Part shown: one piece after another, positions 54,672-64,000 of the stretch
Layout: every line of letters starts with the position of its first letter
Position numbering within the stretch: the stretch's first letter is position 1
Assembly: GCA_947685225.1 (NCBI GenBank)
Contig: CANTUV010000003.1
Coordinates: 7,758,001-7,822,000, forward strand
Origin: Garcia nutans
Lineage: Eukaryota; Streptophyta; Magnoliopsida; Malpighiales; Euphorbiaceae
Length of the DNA: 64,000 nucleotides
Direction of reading: 5' to 3'
Made by a program: the position numbers and the translations under genes
The notes under the pieces: generated by a model
What the model was told of the DNA's origin: nothing
Databases searched by the model: none
The model's input: only the letters and a program-made list of their open reading frames with translations

Positions 54672-56590
54672 TGTAGACCCTTAATTTTTGACCCAATCCG
54701 GTCAAATACGTTTTATTTAGTCCAAAATGATTTCTTTTGTCTAATTGGTCCAAAATAATTTTTGTTAAATAATTTTTGTTTAGTATCTAATTTTTATTAA
54801 TAAAAAATAAAAATAAACAAATAAAAATCAAAAAATAAAAATAAAAATAAAAATCGGAGTCGAAAAAATCGGCAGCGAAAAAACAGTCGCGCGGGCCCGT
54901 GGGCATTTTGCCCACAGGAATTTCCTGCGTGCGAAATCACTCGGGCGAAATCACTGTGCTATTTCGCACGTAGAATTTTTCTGCCTGCGAAATAGTTTAC
55001 GGGCCCATTCAGCTACTGCGGCAGAATTTTTTTCCCAACGCAATTTTTCCTGAGGCAATTTTTTCGGCAGCGCGATTTTTTCCGACGCAAAATTTTTGAA
55101 ACCTAATTCAATTAGGTTTTGGTTTATTTTTTATTAATATTACTTACCTTAACTAATTAGGAATAAACCACATCAAACCACTATAAATAAGGACCAAAGA
55201 CAATTACAAAAGAAGAGGCAAAAATCCAACAGTAGCTTGGAAAATTTGAAACCAAATCAAGGAAGGAAAAGAAGCAATTCAATTCAACTTTTTTCTGGAA
55301 CAGCAGCATCACGATTTAAGCAATTCAAAGGCAAAAAAAGCTTGTCTTTGGAGCTAGTTCATCCAAGAAAATTGTTTTTGGAGGAATCATCAAAAGAAGG
55401 TATGTGTTAATTAATTTTCTTTAATTGTTTTTTTTACACAGTAGCAAATCTATGAAATCAAAATTAAAAACCTTTGAACTTTAATTTAGTTTTTCTAAAG
55501 CCAAAAAAACCTTATTTCGTTGGTTTATCTTCCAAAAGGCTTAAATTGTTATTTTTACTTCTTAAAACTCTAATTGAACATATTTTTCAACAAAACTAAG
55601 ATTTAAATTCTGTTTCTTTTAAAATTTTAAAGTAGGTTCTATTTCATTCAAAAAGCCTTAAAAAACATCTTTTCTACTTATAAAAACTTTAATTTATTTG
55701 TTTAAATTCATAAAACTTCATGAAATTATCAAATTGATTTCCAAATTCCTAAAAATTAATTCACCACCCGTGACCCTAATTCTAAACCCTAAAATCCAAA
55801 ATTCAACTTTTAAACCTAAAATAATGAATCCTAATCCTTTTAAAACCTTAAATCCTAATTTTTATGAACCCTAATCCTTTTAAAACATTAAAAAACATAA
55901 AAACATAAATTTTACACAGTAGCTTAGAAACCCAATAACCAAAAATCACAAATCAAAGTATTTTAAAGTGTCTAAAACCCTAGTTTCATGATTTCACCAT
56001 TCAAATATTAATTTAGTTAATTAAAGAGCCTTACCAACCTTTTAAAACTTAAAACCCTAATTTATTTTAATTCCACAAAAAGTCATAGTAGCTATAATTG
56101 AACTTTTATTTGCTTTATTCAATTCCATAATTGATTACCTTTCGGTGGGTGTCCTATCTAGGCATGTGATGTAAGGACATGTTTCCACCCTTGGATGGGT
56201 GTCCATTTATTTGCTTTGTTTGGACATTGCTTTGATTTTAATATATTGATGCTTTCTTTTAATTATTGTGTGTAGTATGGATAATGTTATTATACTTAAG
56301 AATTTTATAATATTAAGACCTATAAAGGAGGCTAGTTCCAATGAACCGGGCGTTGTGGGGTGCTAGGCCATTTCTCACCTTCCCCACACGTACCCAACTT
56401 TCCAAACCCATTAGGGGGTTGGGATTCCTCAGGAATCGAGTCATCCACCTCTTTCTTTTTCCCGGCCAGTGCGGGTGGGACTCCATTTTCTCCGGACTTA
56501 GGTTCGTGTTCTCTAAGGCCCCAAGCCTAAATAGTGCCGAAGTCGTTAGAACCATTCCACCGGGAGTGGGGGCGAAAATCCCCGCTCATA
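54672..56590 (+). repeat. 5' LTR of A3
   Basis: It is 1919 bp, from TGTAGACCC to CTCATA. It has a GC-rich module with GCGAAAT repeats (54880-55100), TATAAATA (55182-55189), AAACCCTAA-like motifs (55780-56070), only H3 (56175-56204) of the triple-hairpin set plus the right arm of H2, and the terminal hairpin (56564-56587). The PBS-like motif is damaged (GGTGGGACTCCA). Confidence 0.9.
55182..55189 (+). promoter_or_regulatory. TATA box of the A3 LTR
   Basis: TATAAATA follows ACCACATCAAACCAC, downstream of the GC-rich module, as in the other group-A LTRs. Confidence 0.6.
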
Positions 56591-56591
56591 G

Positions 56592-56609
56592 TGGCGACTC
56601 CACTGGGGA
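56592..56609 (+). other. Primer-binding site of A3
   Basis: TGGCGACTCCACTGGGGA is one base after the LTR end and is taken as the family form. It fits the arginine-tRNA type reported for TAT and Ogre elements, though I could not test it against tRNA genes. Confidence 0.85.
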
Positions 56610-56730
56610 TAAGAGAAGTTGATTCCATTGGTCTTTTTATTATTCTATTCTTTCTTATAATGACATTATCCATTGCATCATCTTAGATTGCATTTTGTGC
56701 CTGAGTTAGGACGCCCATGTTACCCATGTT

Positions 56731-56928
56731 ATGTTATGTAAGGAATACCATACTTTCACTCAAGGTATGGAGATCAAGCATGGCATAACCACTCATAGCC
56801 TTGTACCATTTGGCATATACTTGCTATGGGAACCTAAGCCTTTTAACCCAAAGACTAAAGCTCATGTAATTGGCCTAGTTACTTTCCTTAGGTTTTACCC
56901 CAAATGCATGTTGTTTGACAATGGTTAG
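56731..56928 (+). other. Conserved leader ORF of A3
   Basis: A 65-residue open frame (HTFTQGMEIKHGITTHSLVP, WEPKPFNPKTKAHVIGLV) is nearly identical to the A2 frame at 13839. No known domain. It lies about 120 bases after the PBS. Confidence 0.35.
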
Positions 56929-57613
56929 TTTATCTTAGTCTAAACCATGGCTTACTTGGTTTGTTCTTTTTCTAATATGACCCAAGTACATTTGCAAGCT
57001 CAAAATAAATTTTTTCTTTAAAGTCCAAAAGACCAAAGTTATTTTCAAAAATTTTCAAGTTGGTCTTTGGATATAAGACTTTTCTAAAAACAAATCAAAA
57101 ATTCTTTGGCCCATGGCCCAAATACTAAACCCAAAATCCATTTTTCTAAAATCTTTTACAATGGGCTTAGAAACAAAACTATTTTCACCCAACCATTTTT
57201 TTTTACAAAGAGCTTGCAAAAATATTTAGGTCAATTATGAAATACCAAAAATCAATTGTGGGCCTAGTTTACACTAAGAATAAATTAACCATGGACTTGT
57301 TTTTGGCATGAACAATTAGTTACCTTTTTCAAGTGAGAAATATATCTATAATAAACCTCTTAATTTAGTTTTAATCCAATATAGAATAAAAGCTACTTTA
57401 GTTGGTTGAATGGATTAAAACCTAATTAATGGGAATTATCATGGATAGATTTCCATTTTCAAAAATATAACTATTGGTTAAAACGTCCGAGGGAATTATT
57501 TGAAAGCAAGATACCCCATGTTGGTATTTTGTTAACCATATACCTAGGAAAAGGGACTGGCCATTCGTCTGTGGATGTTATAAGGTTGGAAGGAACGTCC
57601 TATTTATCCTTAT

Positions 57614-58860
57614 TTGTTGATCGTTTGTGCATACATGCATACATTTGCATCTCATATCATTGATCCTCTCTGGCCCACAGCCCTGGATTACAATAGTTCT
57701 AAAGCTTACAACAATCCGACCTATGCCGGAGATGAAGTATCTAGCAACGACTCAATCACTTGCTCACCTAAATTAATGGAGTCTGAACAAATTCAAAGGA
57801 TGGTGGATGAGGCCCTCAATGCCAAGATGGAAGAAATCAAAGAGGCCCTAGCTGAGACCATGAAGAACCAGTTGACTACAATCTTAGAAAACCATGTCGA
57901 GGCATCTGCTAGCACTAAGAAACCAAAGGACAAAGGGAAGACCAAAGTTAGTGAAGTGGTTTTTGATGATGAAAAGGTGATGATTGATGATGATGATGAT
58001 TGGGCTCAATACTACCAAGAGGTTCAAGAAAAGAAGAAAGAACCGAAGGCTGTTGAGAAGGCAACTATTGAAAAGGCCGAGACATCCGATGTTGAAAAGA
58101 TGATTGCTAATTTAGAAAAGAAATTTGAGAAGAAGTTGAAAATCGAAGAGATGTCTGAGATCGAAAAACTATTTGAACAAGATGAAGAGGTCCCTTATAA
58201 ATTCAAGGTGCCTTCCTTTGCTAAGTACAATGGCACCGGAAATCCTCATCTTCATGTGAAGCAGTATATCACTGCCATGCAATCAGCTCGAGCTACTAAG
58301 GCTCAAACCCTAAGGTACTTTATGTTCTCATTGGACCCTATTGTCCAAAATTGGTTCAATACCTTAGATGATAGAACATAAAAGAGTTGGGATCTACTTT
58401 ACAAAGCCTTCATCCAATGATATGGATATAATGTTGAGTTAGAAGTTACCTTGATGGAGGTGGAGTCCATTAGGCAAAGGCCGAATGAGAATTTTGTGGA
58501 CTATGTGAAAAGGTGGAGAAATAAGGCCTCTTTACTCAAGAAGAGGCCCGATGAATCCTATCAAATAAGGATGATTGTGAGAGGAGTGTTGCCTAGTCTT
58601 CGTGAGAGGATGTCTCATACACTCATCCGTGATTTCAAAGACCTTCTCCAAGCTGGTTTTCAAATTGAAGAATGGGAAAGGAAGAAGAGCCGCTTTGCAA
58701 CAAAAAGGATGGTAGCCAAAGCATGCAAAAGGCCGTCAGTGTTAATGCTACTAACTAAGGAACAAGGAGACAATTTTCAGAATTGGGAAAACCGATGTCT
58801 TGGGTTCTCAATAAGCTTCAAAGAAAAGGATTGCTACAACCCTTAAATCCTCATCCTTTG
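57614..58860 (+). pseudogene. gag: gag of A3
   Basis: The first frame (57614-58381) has the conserved N-terminal segment KAYNNPTYAGDEVSSNDS, suggesting coding before the Met at 57776. There follow a coiled stretch (EQIQRMVDEALNAKMEEIKE), a Lys/Asp-rich linker, and the capsid part with KYNGTGNPHLHVKQYITAMQ and RATKAQTLRYFMFSLDPIVQ. A CAA-to-TAA stop at 58379 and a second stop near 58420 precede the next frame (58451-58846: NFVDYVKRWRNKASLLKKRP, RERMSHTLIRDFKDLLQAGF). A shift near 58690 leads to the knuckle in another frame. Confidence 0.9.
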
Positions 58861-60261
58861 CTAAACCCTCTCCCACCTAACTTTGACACTAAAGCATTTT
58901 GTCAATTTCACCAAATGCAAGGACATGACACGAATAGATGTGTAAGGTTGAGACATGAGATTCAAAATCTAATTGATAATGGGAAGCTACCCGAGCCCAA
59001 CAAGCCAAACACCAAAGACAACCCATTGCCAAAATTCAATAGGATACCACCACCGGCGACCTTCATGATTGGAGGAGGTTTACATGAGGACTTTGTCATG
59101 TCTTCTTTTCAAGATGTGGATGAGAAAGCAACCAAAGAAGAAGAGGCATTTGTCAAAATTGAACAAGCTATGATGGGTGGAGAATTAGCAATTTGTGTTG
59201 TCAATGGGTTTTGGGATTCAAGTGACAATGATGATGATATTGTATCCAATAAGGAGGAGTGGACTTGGTTCGAGCCCGAAGATGATGAGGTGATGAATAC
59301 TAGATCCGGTAAGCCTTATGCAAGGCCACTACCAAAGGAGATAGAAACTAATAAGGGGAAAGAAGTTGAAATAGAAGAAGATGATGCTGTGCTCAAGCAA
59401 TTGAAAAGAACCCAAGCAAGTGTTAGCATTTGGGACTTATTAGCTACTTCTAAAAGGCACCGAGAAACTATGGCCAAAGCATTAGCTAGCATGCTAATTT
59501 CTACCTCCACAACACTGGAGGAGTTGATCAACTTCATAAAAATTGGGGAAGTAATGAAATGTGAGGATATCCAAGAAAAGAGTGAAGTTAGTATGGGAGC
59601 AGTTTCTTTTTCAGATGCAAACTTACCGGAGGAGGGGAGAGACCACATCTGCCCTCTCTTTATCAAAATAGAAGTCAAGGGGAAGAGGACTCCATGTGTA
59701 ATGGTCGATGATGGGTCCACCATAAATGTTTGTCCACTTAAGATATTACCAAAGCTAGCCATGTCAACTAGAGATCTAAACCAAACCGAGGTAACGATTC
59801 GTGCTTATGACAACACTAGGAGGCATGCTGAAGGGACTTTCAAAGCTGCTGTCAAGGTCGGTCCAATTGAATCTATTGTTGAGTTTATTGTTTTAGACAT
59901 ACCAGTTACCTTTGCCTTACTCTTGGGGTGACCATGATTTCATCCTCTTGGTGGAGTTCCTTCCACCCTTCATCAAAAGATCAAATTCCCCAATGGAAAT
60001 GAGACAGTGGTCATTGAAGCTGAAGATAATGAGATTGTTAATGCTCTAATGGTTGAGAGGCCTCTCAATGGTTTTCAAGTAGCTGTAATTTCTGATGATG
60101 AAGTAGTAGACTCCAAAGTCTTGAATATGATGAAGAACATGAACTACCTTCCCGGAGCTGGTCTTGGAAAGGGTAAGGCCGGTTTAACAAAATTACTAGA
60201 TTTTAGAACTCAAGCTTCCAAGAAGGGGTTGGATATGATGAAGCCAATGATGTCCAGCTAA
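58783..60261 (+). pseudogene. Nucleocapsid, protease and G-patch region of A3
   Basis: The 382-residue frame starts just before the knuckle CQFHQMQGHDTNRC (58900-58941), a C-x2-H-x4-H-x4-C variant. An acidic linker follows, then a retropepsin-like domain with VMVDDGSTINVCPLKIL (active Asp at 59707-59712; DDGS instead of DTGS) and VEFIVLDIPVTFALLLG. Two stops (Arg and Trp codons changed to TGA) interrupt the LLGRPW block at about 59930. The next frame (60007-60261) carries YLPGAGLGKGKAGLTKLL, a G-patch-like motif between protease and RT. Confidence 0.85.
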
Positions 60262-60275
60262 AGAAAAATGAGAAG

Positions 60276-60980
60276 ATGAGCTTCCCACCACTTGAAGAGA
60301 TCTTTGTCAAAGCTCCAGATATGGGACCACTCCAAGGAAAGCCCGAGCTGATCATGTTCATGGGTAAGTTAATTCCAGGTTTTGAAATTTTTACAGATGT
60401 TGCTGAGCTAGTGGAGCAAGTGAAGAAAGAGCTCACTTTGTCAACCAACAAAGAATCCAATCCAAAAGAGAAGAATGAGGCTACCCTGAAAGCCGAGAAG
60501 ACTCCGGAAGAGATTGTTGCCCTGGTTGAAGAGAAGTTTGAAGACGTCCTGCTTTATGATTCTGAGAACAATGATTTTGATTTTGATTTTAATTTTTCTG
60601 CTTTGTATGAGGATGATGATGTTTTCTTTTCCAAAATGAATGCAATAAAGTCTGATTTTGCTTACTTGTGTGATGTTTCTCCTGATGGTTGCATACATTC
60701 AAATAGCAGTTACATGAGCATCTTTAATATTAATTCTGTTAACACACAATCATTAAATTTGGGAACAACTGAAAATCCTAAAAATATTAGCATAGCATCC
60801 GACCTTACTCATGATGAGAGAGAGATTTGAAAAAATATTTAAAAAATATGAAGAAGTGTTTGCTTGGTCTTATAAGGATATGCCTGGGATAGATTGAGAC
60901 ATAGCCGAGCATCATATTCCTACTTACACTCACATTAAGCTTGTCAAACAAAAGCTTAGGTGACTAAGACCTGAGTGGGC
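60276..60980 (+). pseudogene. Linker between protease and RT of A3
   Basis: A 184-residue acidic frame (MSFPPLEEIFVKAPDMGPLQ to LTHDEREI) ends in the conserved LNLGTTENPKNISIASDLT segment that precedes RT in TAT elements. In broken frames KKYEEVFAWSYKDMPGID and AEHHIPTYTHIKLVKQKLR follow, the usual lead-in to RT. Confidence 0.8.
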
Positions 60981-60984
60981 TGAA

Positions 60985-62165
60985 TTGGTTAAAGAAGAGG
61001 TCACTAAGCAAATACAAGTGAAGTTCCTTGAAGTGATAGAATACCCAGATTGGCTAGCCAACATAGTACCAGTGCCAAAGAAAGATGGGAGGATAAGGGT
61101 CTGCGTGGACTATAGAGATCTAAAAAAGGCTTCCCCTAAGGATGATTTTCCTTTACCTCACATAGATGTACTCATTGATAGTGCGGCCTCTAGTGTGCTA
61201 CACTCGTTTGTAGATGGATTTTACGGATAGAATCAAGTGTTAATGGCCCAAGAGGATAAAGCCAAAACTTCCTTCACTACTACATGGGGTATATTCTATT
61301 ATAGGGTGATGCCGTTCTGCTTAAAAAATGCCGGAGCAACCTACCAAAGGATGGCCACCACACTATTTCATGACATGATGCACAAAGAAGTTGAAGTATA
61401 TGTTGATGATATGATGGTGAAGTCGGATACAAGGGACCAACACTTCCAGAACTTGGAATTATTCTTCAATAGAGCTTTGAAGTATAAGCTGAGATTAAAC
61501 CCGAAGAAGTGTGTATTCGGTGTTACCTCAGGTAAATTGTTGGGACATGTAATTGGTCCGAATGGCATTGAGATAGATCCTGACAAAGTTAAAGCAATTA
61601 GGGATATGCTAGCCCCAAAGACGAAGAGAGAAGTTTGGGGATTCATTGGTAAACTGCAGTACATTAGCAGATTTATAGCAAAGGTCACAACAATCTATGA
61701 GCCTATCTTCAAGTTGCTTAGAAAGAATCAGCCGATCGTATGGAATGATGAATGTCAAAAGGCCTTTGACCGAATAAAAGAGTATTTGTTGAATCCACCT
61801 ATTTTGAAACCACCTAAACCCGGAAAACCTCTATTACTATACTTAGCAATTGAAGAAGAGTCAATAGGAGCCATGCTAGCCCAAGCAGACGAGACGGGGA
61901 GCACGCCATTTACTATTTGAGTAGAAAGCTCCTACCTTATGAAATTAAGTATAGTATGATCGAAAAGACAGGTATAGCCGTGGTTTGGACTTCTAAGAAG
62001 TTGCAGCATTACTTTAAATCGTATAGTGTGCAGGCAATTTCCAGGTTGGATCCAATGAAGTACTTAAGGGAGACACCCTCTTTAATTGGGAAATATGGTT
62101 GATGGTTGATAATATTAGAAGAATTTGAGATCGAGTATGTAACCAAGAAAACAATCAGGGTAGAA
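60985..62165 (+). pseudogene. RT and first RNase H of A3
   Basis: RT begins VKEEVTKQIQVKFLEVIEYP, with VPVPKKDGRIRVCVDYRDLK, a stop replacing Tyr in FYG-stop-NQVL (about 61229), VMPFCLKNAGATYQRMATTL and the catalytic YVDDMMVKS at 61399-61410. The thumb and tether follow (EVWGFIGKLQYISRFIAKV). The first RNase H reads LLLYLAIEEESIGAMLAQ. Where active Ty3 RNases H have the first Asp (as in YTDAS), this has Ala. A one-base shift near 61890 and a stop at 62100 break the remainder (SRKLLPYEIKYSMIEKT). Confidence 0.9.
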
Positions 62166-62167
62166 CG

Positions 62168-62638
62168 GTGACAGAATTCCTGGCTCAACAACCATTACCA
62201 GAAAGTGAAGAGGTAATCTTGGAATTTCTAGATGAACATTTAGAAGTAATTGAAGTACAAGGGTGGAAAATGTATTTTGATGGAGCGGTAAATAGGAAAG
62301 GAGCAAGTTTGGGAGTTATACTAGAATCACCCGAAGGGGAACTCATCCCTTTAGCCATGAAGTTGAAATTTAGGGCAACCAATAATATGGTGGAGTATGA
62401 AGCATGTATTCTCGATTTGGAAAGCCTAATGATTATGAAGGTGGATAAGGTGGAAGTTTATGGCGATTCATTGCTAGTAGTATCCCAAGTAAATGGAGAG
62501 TGGGAGTTGAAAGAGGAAAAATTAAAACCATACCACTATTATTTGACCATGATGAAGAGGAATTTTAAGGAGTGTAGGTTTATACACCTGTCAAGAGAAG
62601 AAAATCAGATGGCTGATGCCCTAGCCACATTGGCTTAG
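62168..62638 (+). pseudogene. Second (archaeal-type) RNase H of A3
   Basis: A 156-residue open frame has all four catalytic acids of the DEDD set: Asp38 in MYFDGAVNRKGAS, Glu in NNMVEYEACI, Asp in VEVYGDSLLVVSQV and Asp in NQMADALATLA. The fold follows the archaeal or plant type of RNase H, acquired in addition to the original one in the TAT lineage. It ends at a TAG near the start of the integrase linker. It is nearly identical to the A0 copy at 46740-47215. Confidence 0.9.
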
Positions 62639-63980
62639 GTATGGGAAAATCCTGCCAGCCTATTCCTTAAGCCTCTGATCTTGACCAGTTCATCAACTCC
62701 TTGCTATGAATATGAGACAATCATGGAAGTTGATACGGACCATGATGCATGGTATGATACTATAAGGCAATTTTTGGAGGAAAGATAATACCCGCCGGGG
62801 GCAACAAAGAAAGAGAGAAGAGCCATAAGGAGGTGGTCATTGCAATACATCACCTTCCATGGAGAGTTAGACCGAAGATGGCCTGATGGAGTGCATTTGA
62901 GATGTTTAAGAGAGCCTGAAGTGGAGCGCATCATGTCTGAAATACATGTGGGAAGTTGCGGTCCGCACATGAGTGGTTTGGCCCTAGTTAAGAAGATTAT
63001 CCGACAAGGTTACTATTGGTTGACCATGGAGAAAGACTGTATTGAATTTGTAAAGAAGTGCCAGCAATGTCAGATGTATGGTAACTTGAATCATATGCCT
63101 TCTGAAGAACTGCATTCAATGTCTTTGCCCTGGCCATTTGCCACCTGGGGTATCGACATTATATGAGAAATACATCCGACAGCCTCAAACAGTCACCGTT
63201 TCATTATACTAGCAGTTGATTATTTTTCAAAATGGGTCGAAGCCAAATCCTTCAACAAGCTGTGTGCAAGTCAAATGGCTAGGTTTATCGAAAAGAACCT
63301 CATCTGCAGATATGGGGTCATCAGACAATGGGGTACAGTTTCAAGGAGCAGTTAAGAATTTATTCTCCAAGTACCAAATCCATCATCATCGATCCTCTCC
63401 TTATAGACCAAAGGTTAATGGTGCAGTAGAAGCAATGAACAAGACAATTAAGCAAATTTTGTCCAAGATGACTAAGACTTACAGGGACTGGTCGGAAATG
63501 CTTCCCTTTGCTTTTTGGGGATATAGGACGAGTGTGCAAACACCTACTGGGATGACACCTTTCTCTTTGGTTTATGGGATGGAAGCGATATTGCCAATTG
63601 AAAGCGAGATCAAGTTGTTAAGAGTAGTCTTGGAAGCTGAACTGCCTGAAACGGAATGGGTAGCAAGCAGATACACATAGTTAGCTCTACTGGAAGAGAG
63701 AAGACTAAAGGCATTGTATCATCACCAACTGTATCAAAAGAAGATAGCTCGGGCCTACAATAGAAGGGTCAAGGTCAGAAAATTCAGAGTTGGGGATTTG
63801 GTGTTGAAGCAATGTAAGCCTAATGTATCTGATCTATGAGGGAAGTTCAGACCTAGCTGGGAAGAACCATATGTCGTGAAACAAGTCATGAGCAAAGGTG
63901 TGGTGAAGTTATCAGACATGGATGGGAATGAATTTAGTGAGCCAGTAAACTTTGACAGGTTGAAGATGTTTTATGTATGA
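62639..63980 (+). pseudogene. Integrase of A3
   Basis: The zinc-binding domain (62930-63090) has EIHVGSCGPHMSG with His residues and CQQCQ with the Cys pair. The core has Asp in TWGIDII (63155-63157), AVDYFSKWVEA, Asp in SDNGVQFQG (63324-63326) and Glu in NGAVEAMNKTI (63429-63431), so the DDE triad is still readable. A stop after DII, and a small deletion with a shift just before SDNG, break it. The C-terminal part has VRKFRVGDLVLKQCKPNV and ends FSEPVNFDRLKMFYV at 63980. Confidence 0.9.
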
Positions 63981-64000
63981 TAAAAATCAAAATAAAAGAA

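Larger units (their letters stand above)
54672..64000 (+). mobile_element. A3: most complete TAT-type element, 3' end outside the window
   Basis: It runs 5' LTR (54672-56590), PBS, leader, gag, protease with a G-patch-like motif, linker, RT, first RNase H, second archaeal-type RNase H, integrase to 63980. The window ends 20 bases after the polyprotein stop, so the 3' region and LTR are not visible. All enzyme domains of an autonomous TAT element are present, but each is broken by stops or shifts. Confidence 0.9.

Noticed and set aside
59316..59762. 148-residue minus-strand open frame
   Set aside because: It is a shadow of the A3 protease region; the plus strand has the family motifs.
1..64000. 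Host protein genes, tRNA or rRNA genes
   Set aside because: I found no frame with exon-like host coding sequence and no cloverleaf or rRNA signature. Everything recognisable is retrotransposon.

Overview
The window is repetitive plant nuclear DNA with no recognisable host gene. It is AT-rich and free of bacterial-type operons. Almost every base I can classify belongs to LTR retrotransposons of the Ty3/gypsy superfamily, inserted into one another. Three groups occur. Group A is a TAT-lineage family: LTRs start TGTAGACCCTTAATTTTTGA and end CTCACA, the primer-binding site is TGGCGACTCCACTGGGGA, and the gene order is gag, protease, RT, RNase H, a second archaeal-type RNase H, integrase. Group B is a chromovirus-like family with about 3-kb LTRs bounded by TGTAACACCCC on one side and TGTCA on the other (in either orientation) and an initiator-Met-type PBS. 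Group C is a Tekay-like chromovirus with a chromodomain remnant.

Layout. Bases 1-557 are the leader of an outer group-A copy (A4). A1, a gag-only group-A element, starts at 558 and is split at 4943 by C (4943-32115, minus strand, target duplication TCAAC). C contains A2 (11677-21758, TSD CTACC/CTGCC), a gag-only group-A element with two tandem-repeat arrays. C's right LTR contains B2 (24936-30886, minus strand, TSD AAGGC/AAGAC). A1 resumes at 32116 and is cut at 32261 by A0, a group-A element that kept pol but lost most of gag and protease. A0's RNase H region is split by B1 (36429-46490, TSD GTTTA), whose 5' LTR holds the solo LTR B3 (37443-40190, TSD TATGT). A0's integrase is split by a solo group-A LTR (48366-50740, TSD ACCAG). 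From 50.7 to 54.7 kb lie rearranged remnants: the end of A0, an antisense ORF remnant, an inverted LTR end, a minisatellite and a group-C LTR fragment. From 54672 to the window end is A3, the most complete group-A copy, carrying the whole polyprotein in broken form.

No coding region is intact. Many breaks look like C-to-T or G-to-A changes, as expected for old methylated repeats. A3-type elements carry all the enzymes, while A1 and A2 carry only gag with the same LTRs, which suggests trans-mobilisation.

The most notable signal is in the transcribed part of group-A LTRs. A tandem set of three bulged hairpins, plus two hairpins close to the PBS, change sequence between copies while keeping base pairing. 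This points to a maintained RNA structure. Other points of interest are the shared gag-only architecture, a coiled-coil leader ORF in B2, swapped GC-rich promoter modules between group-A LTRs, and a fast-changing minisatellite at one fixed site in group-B LTRs.
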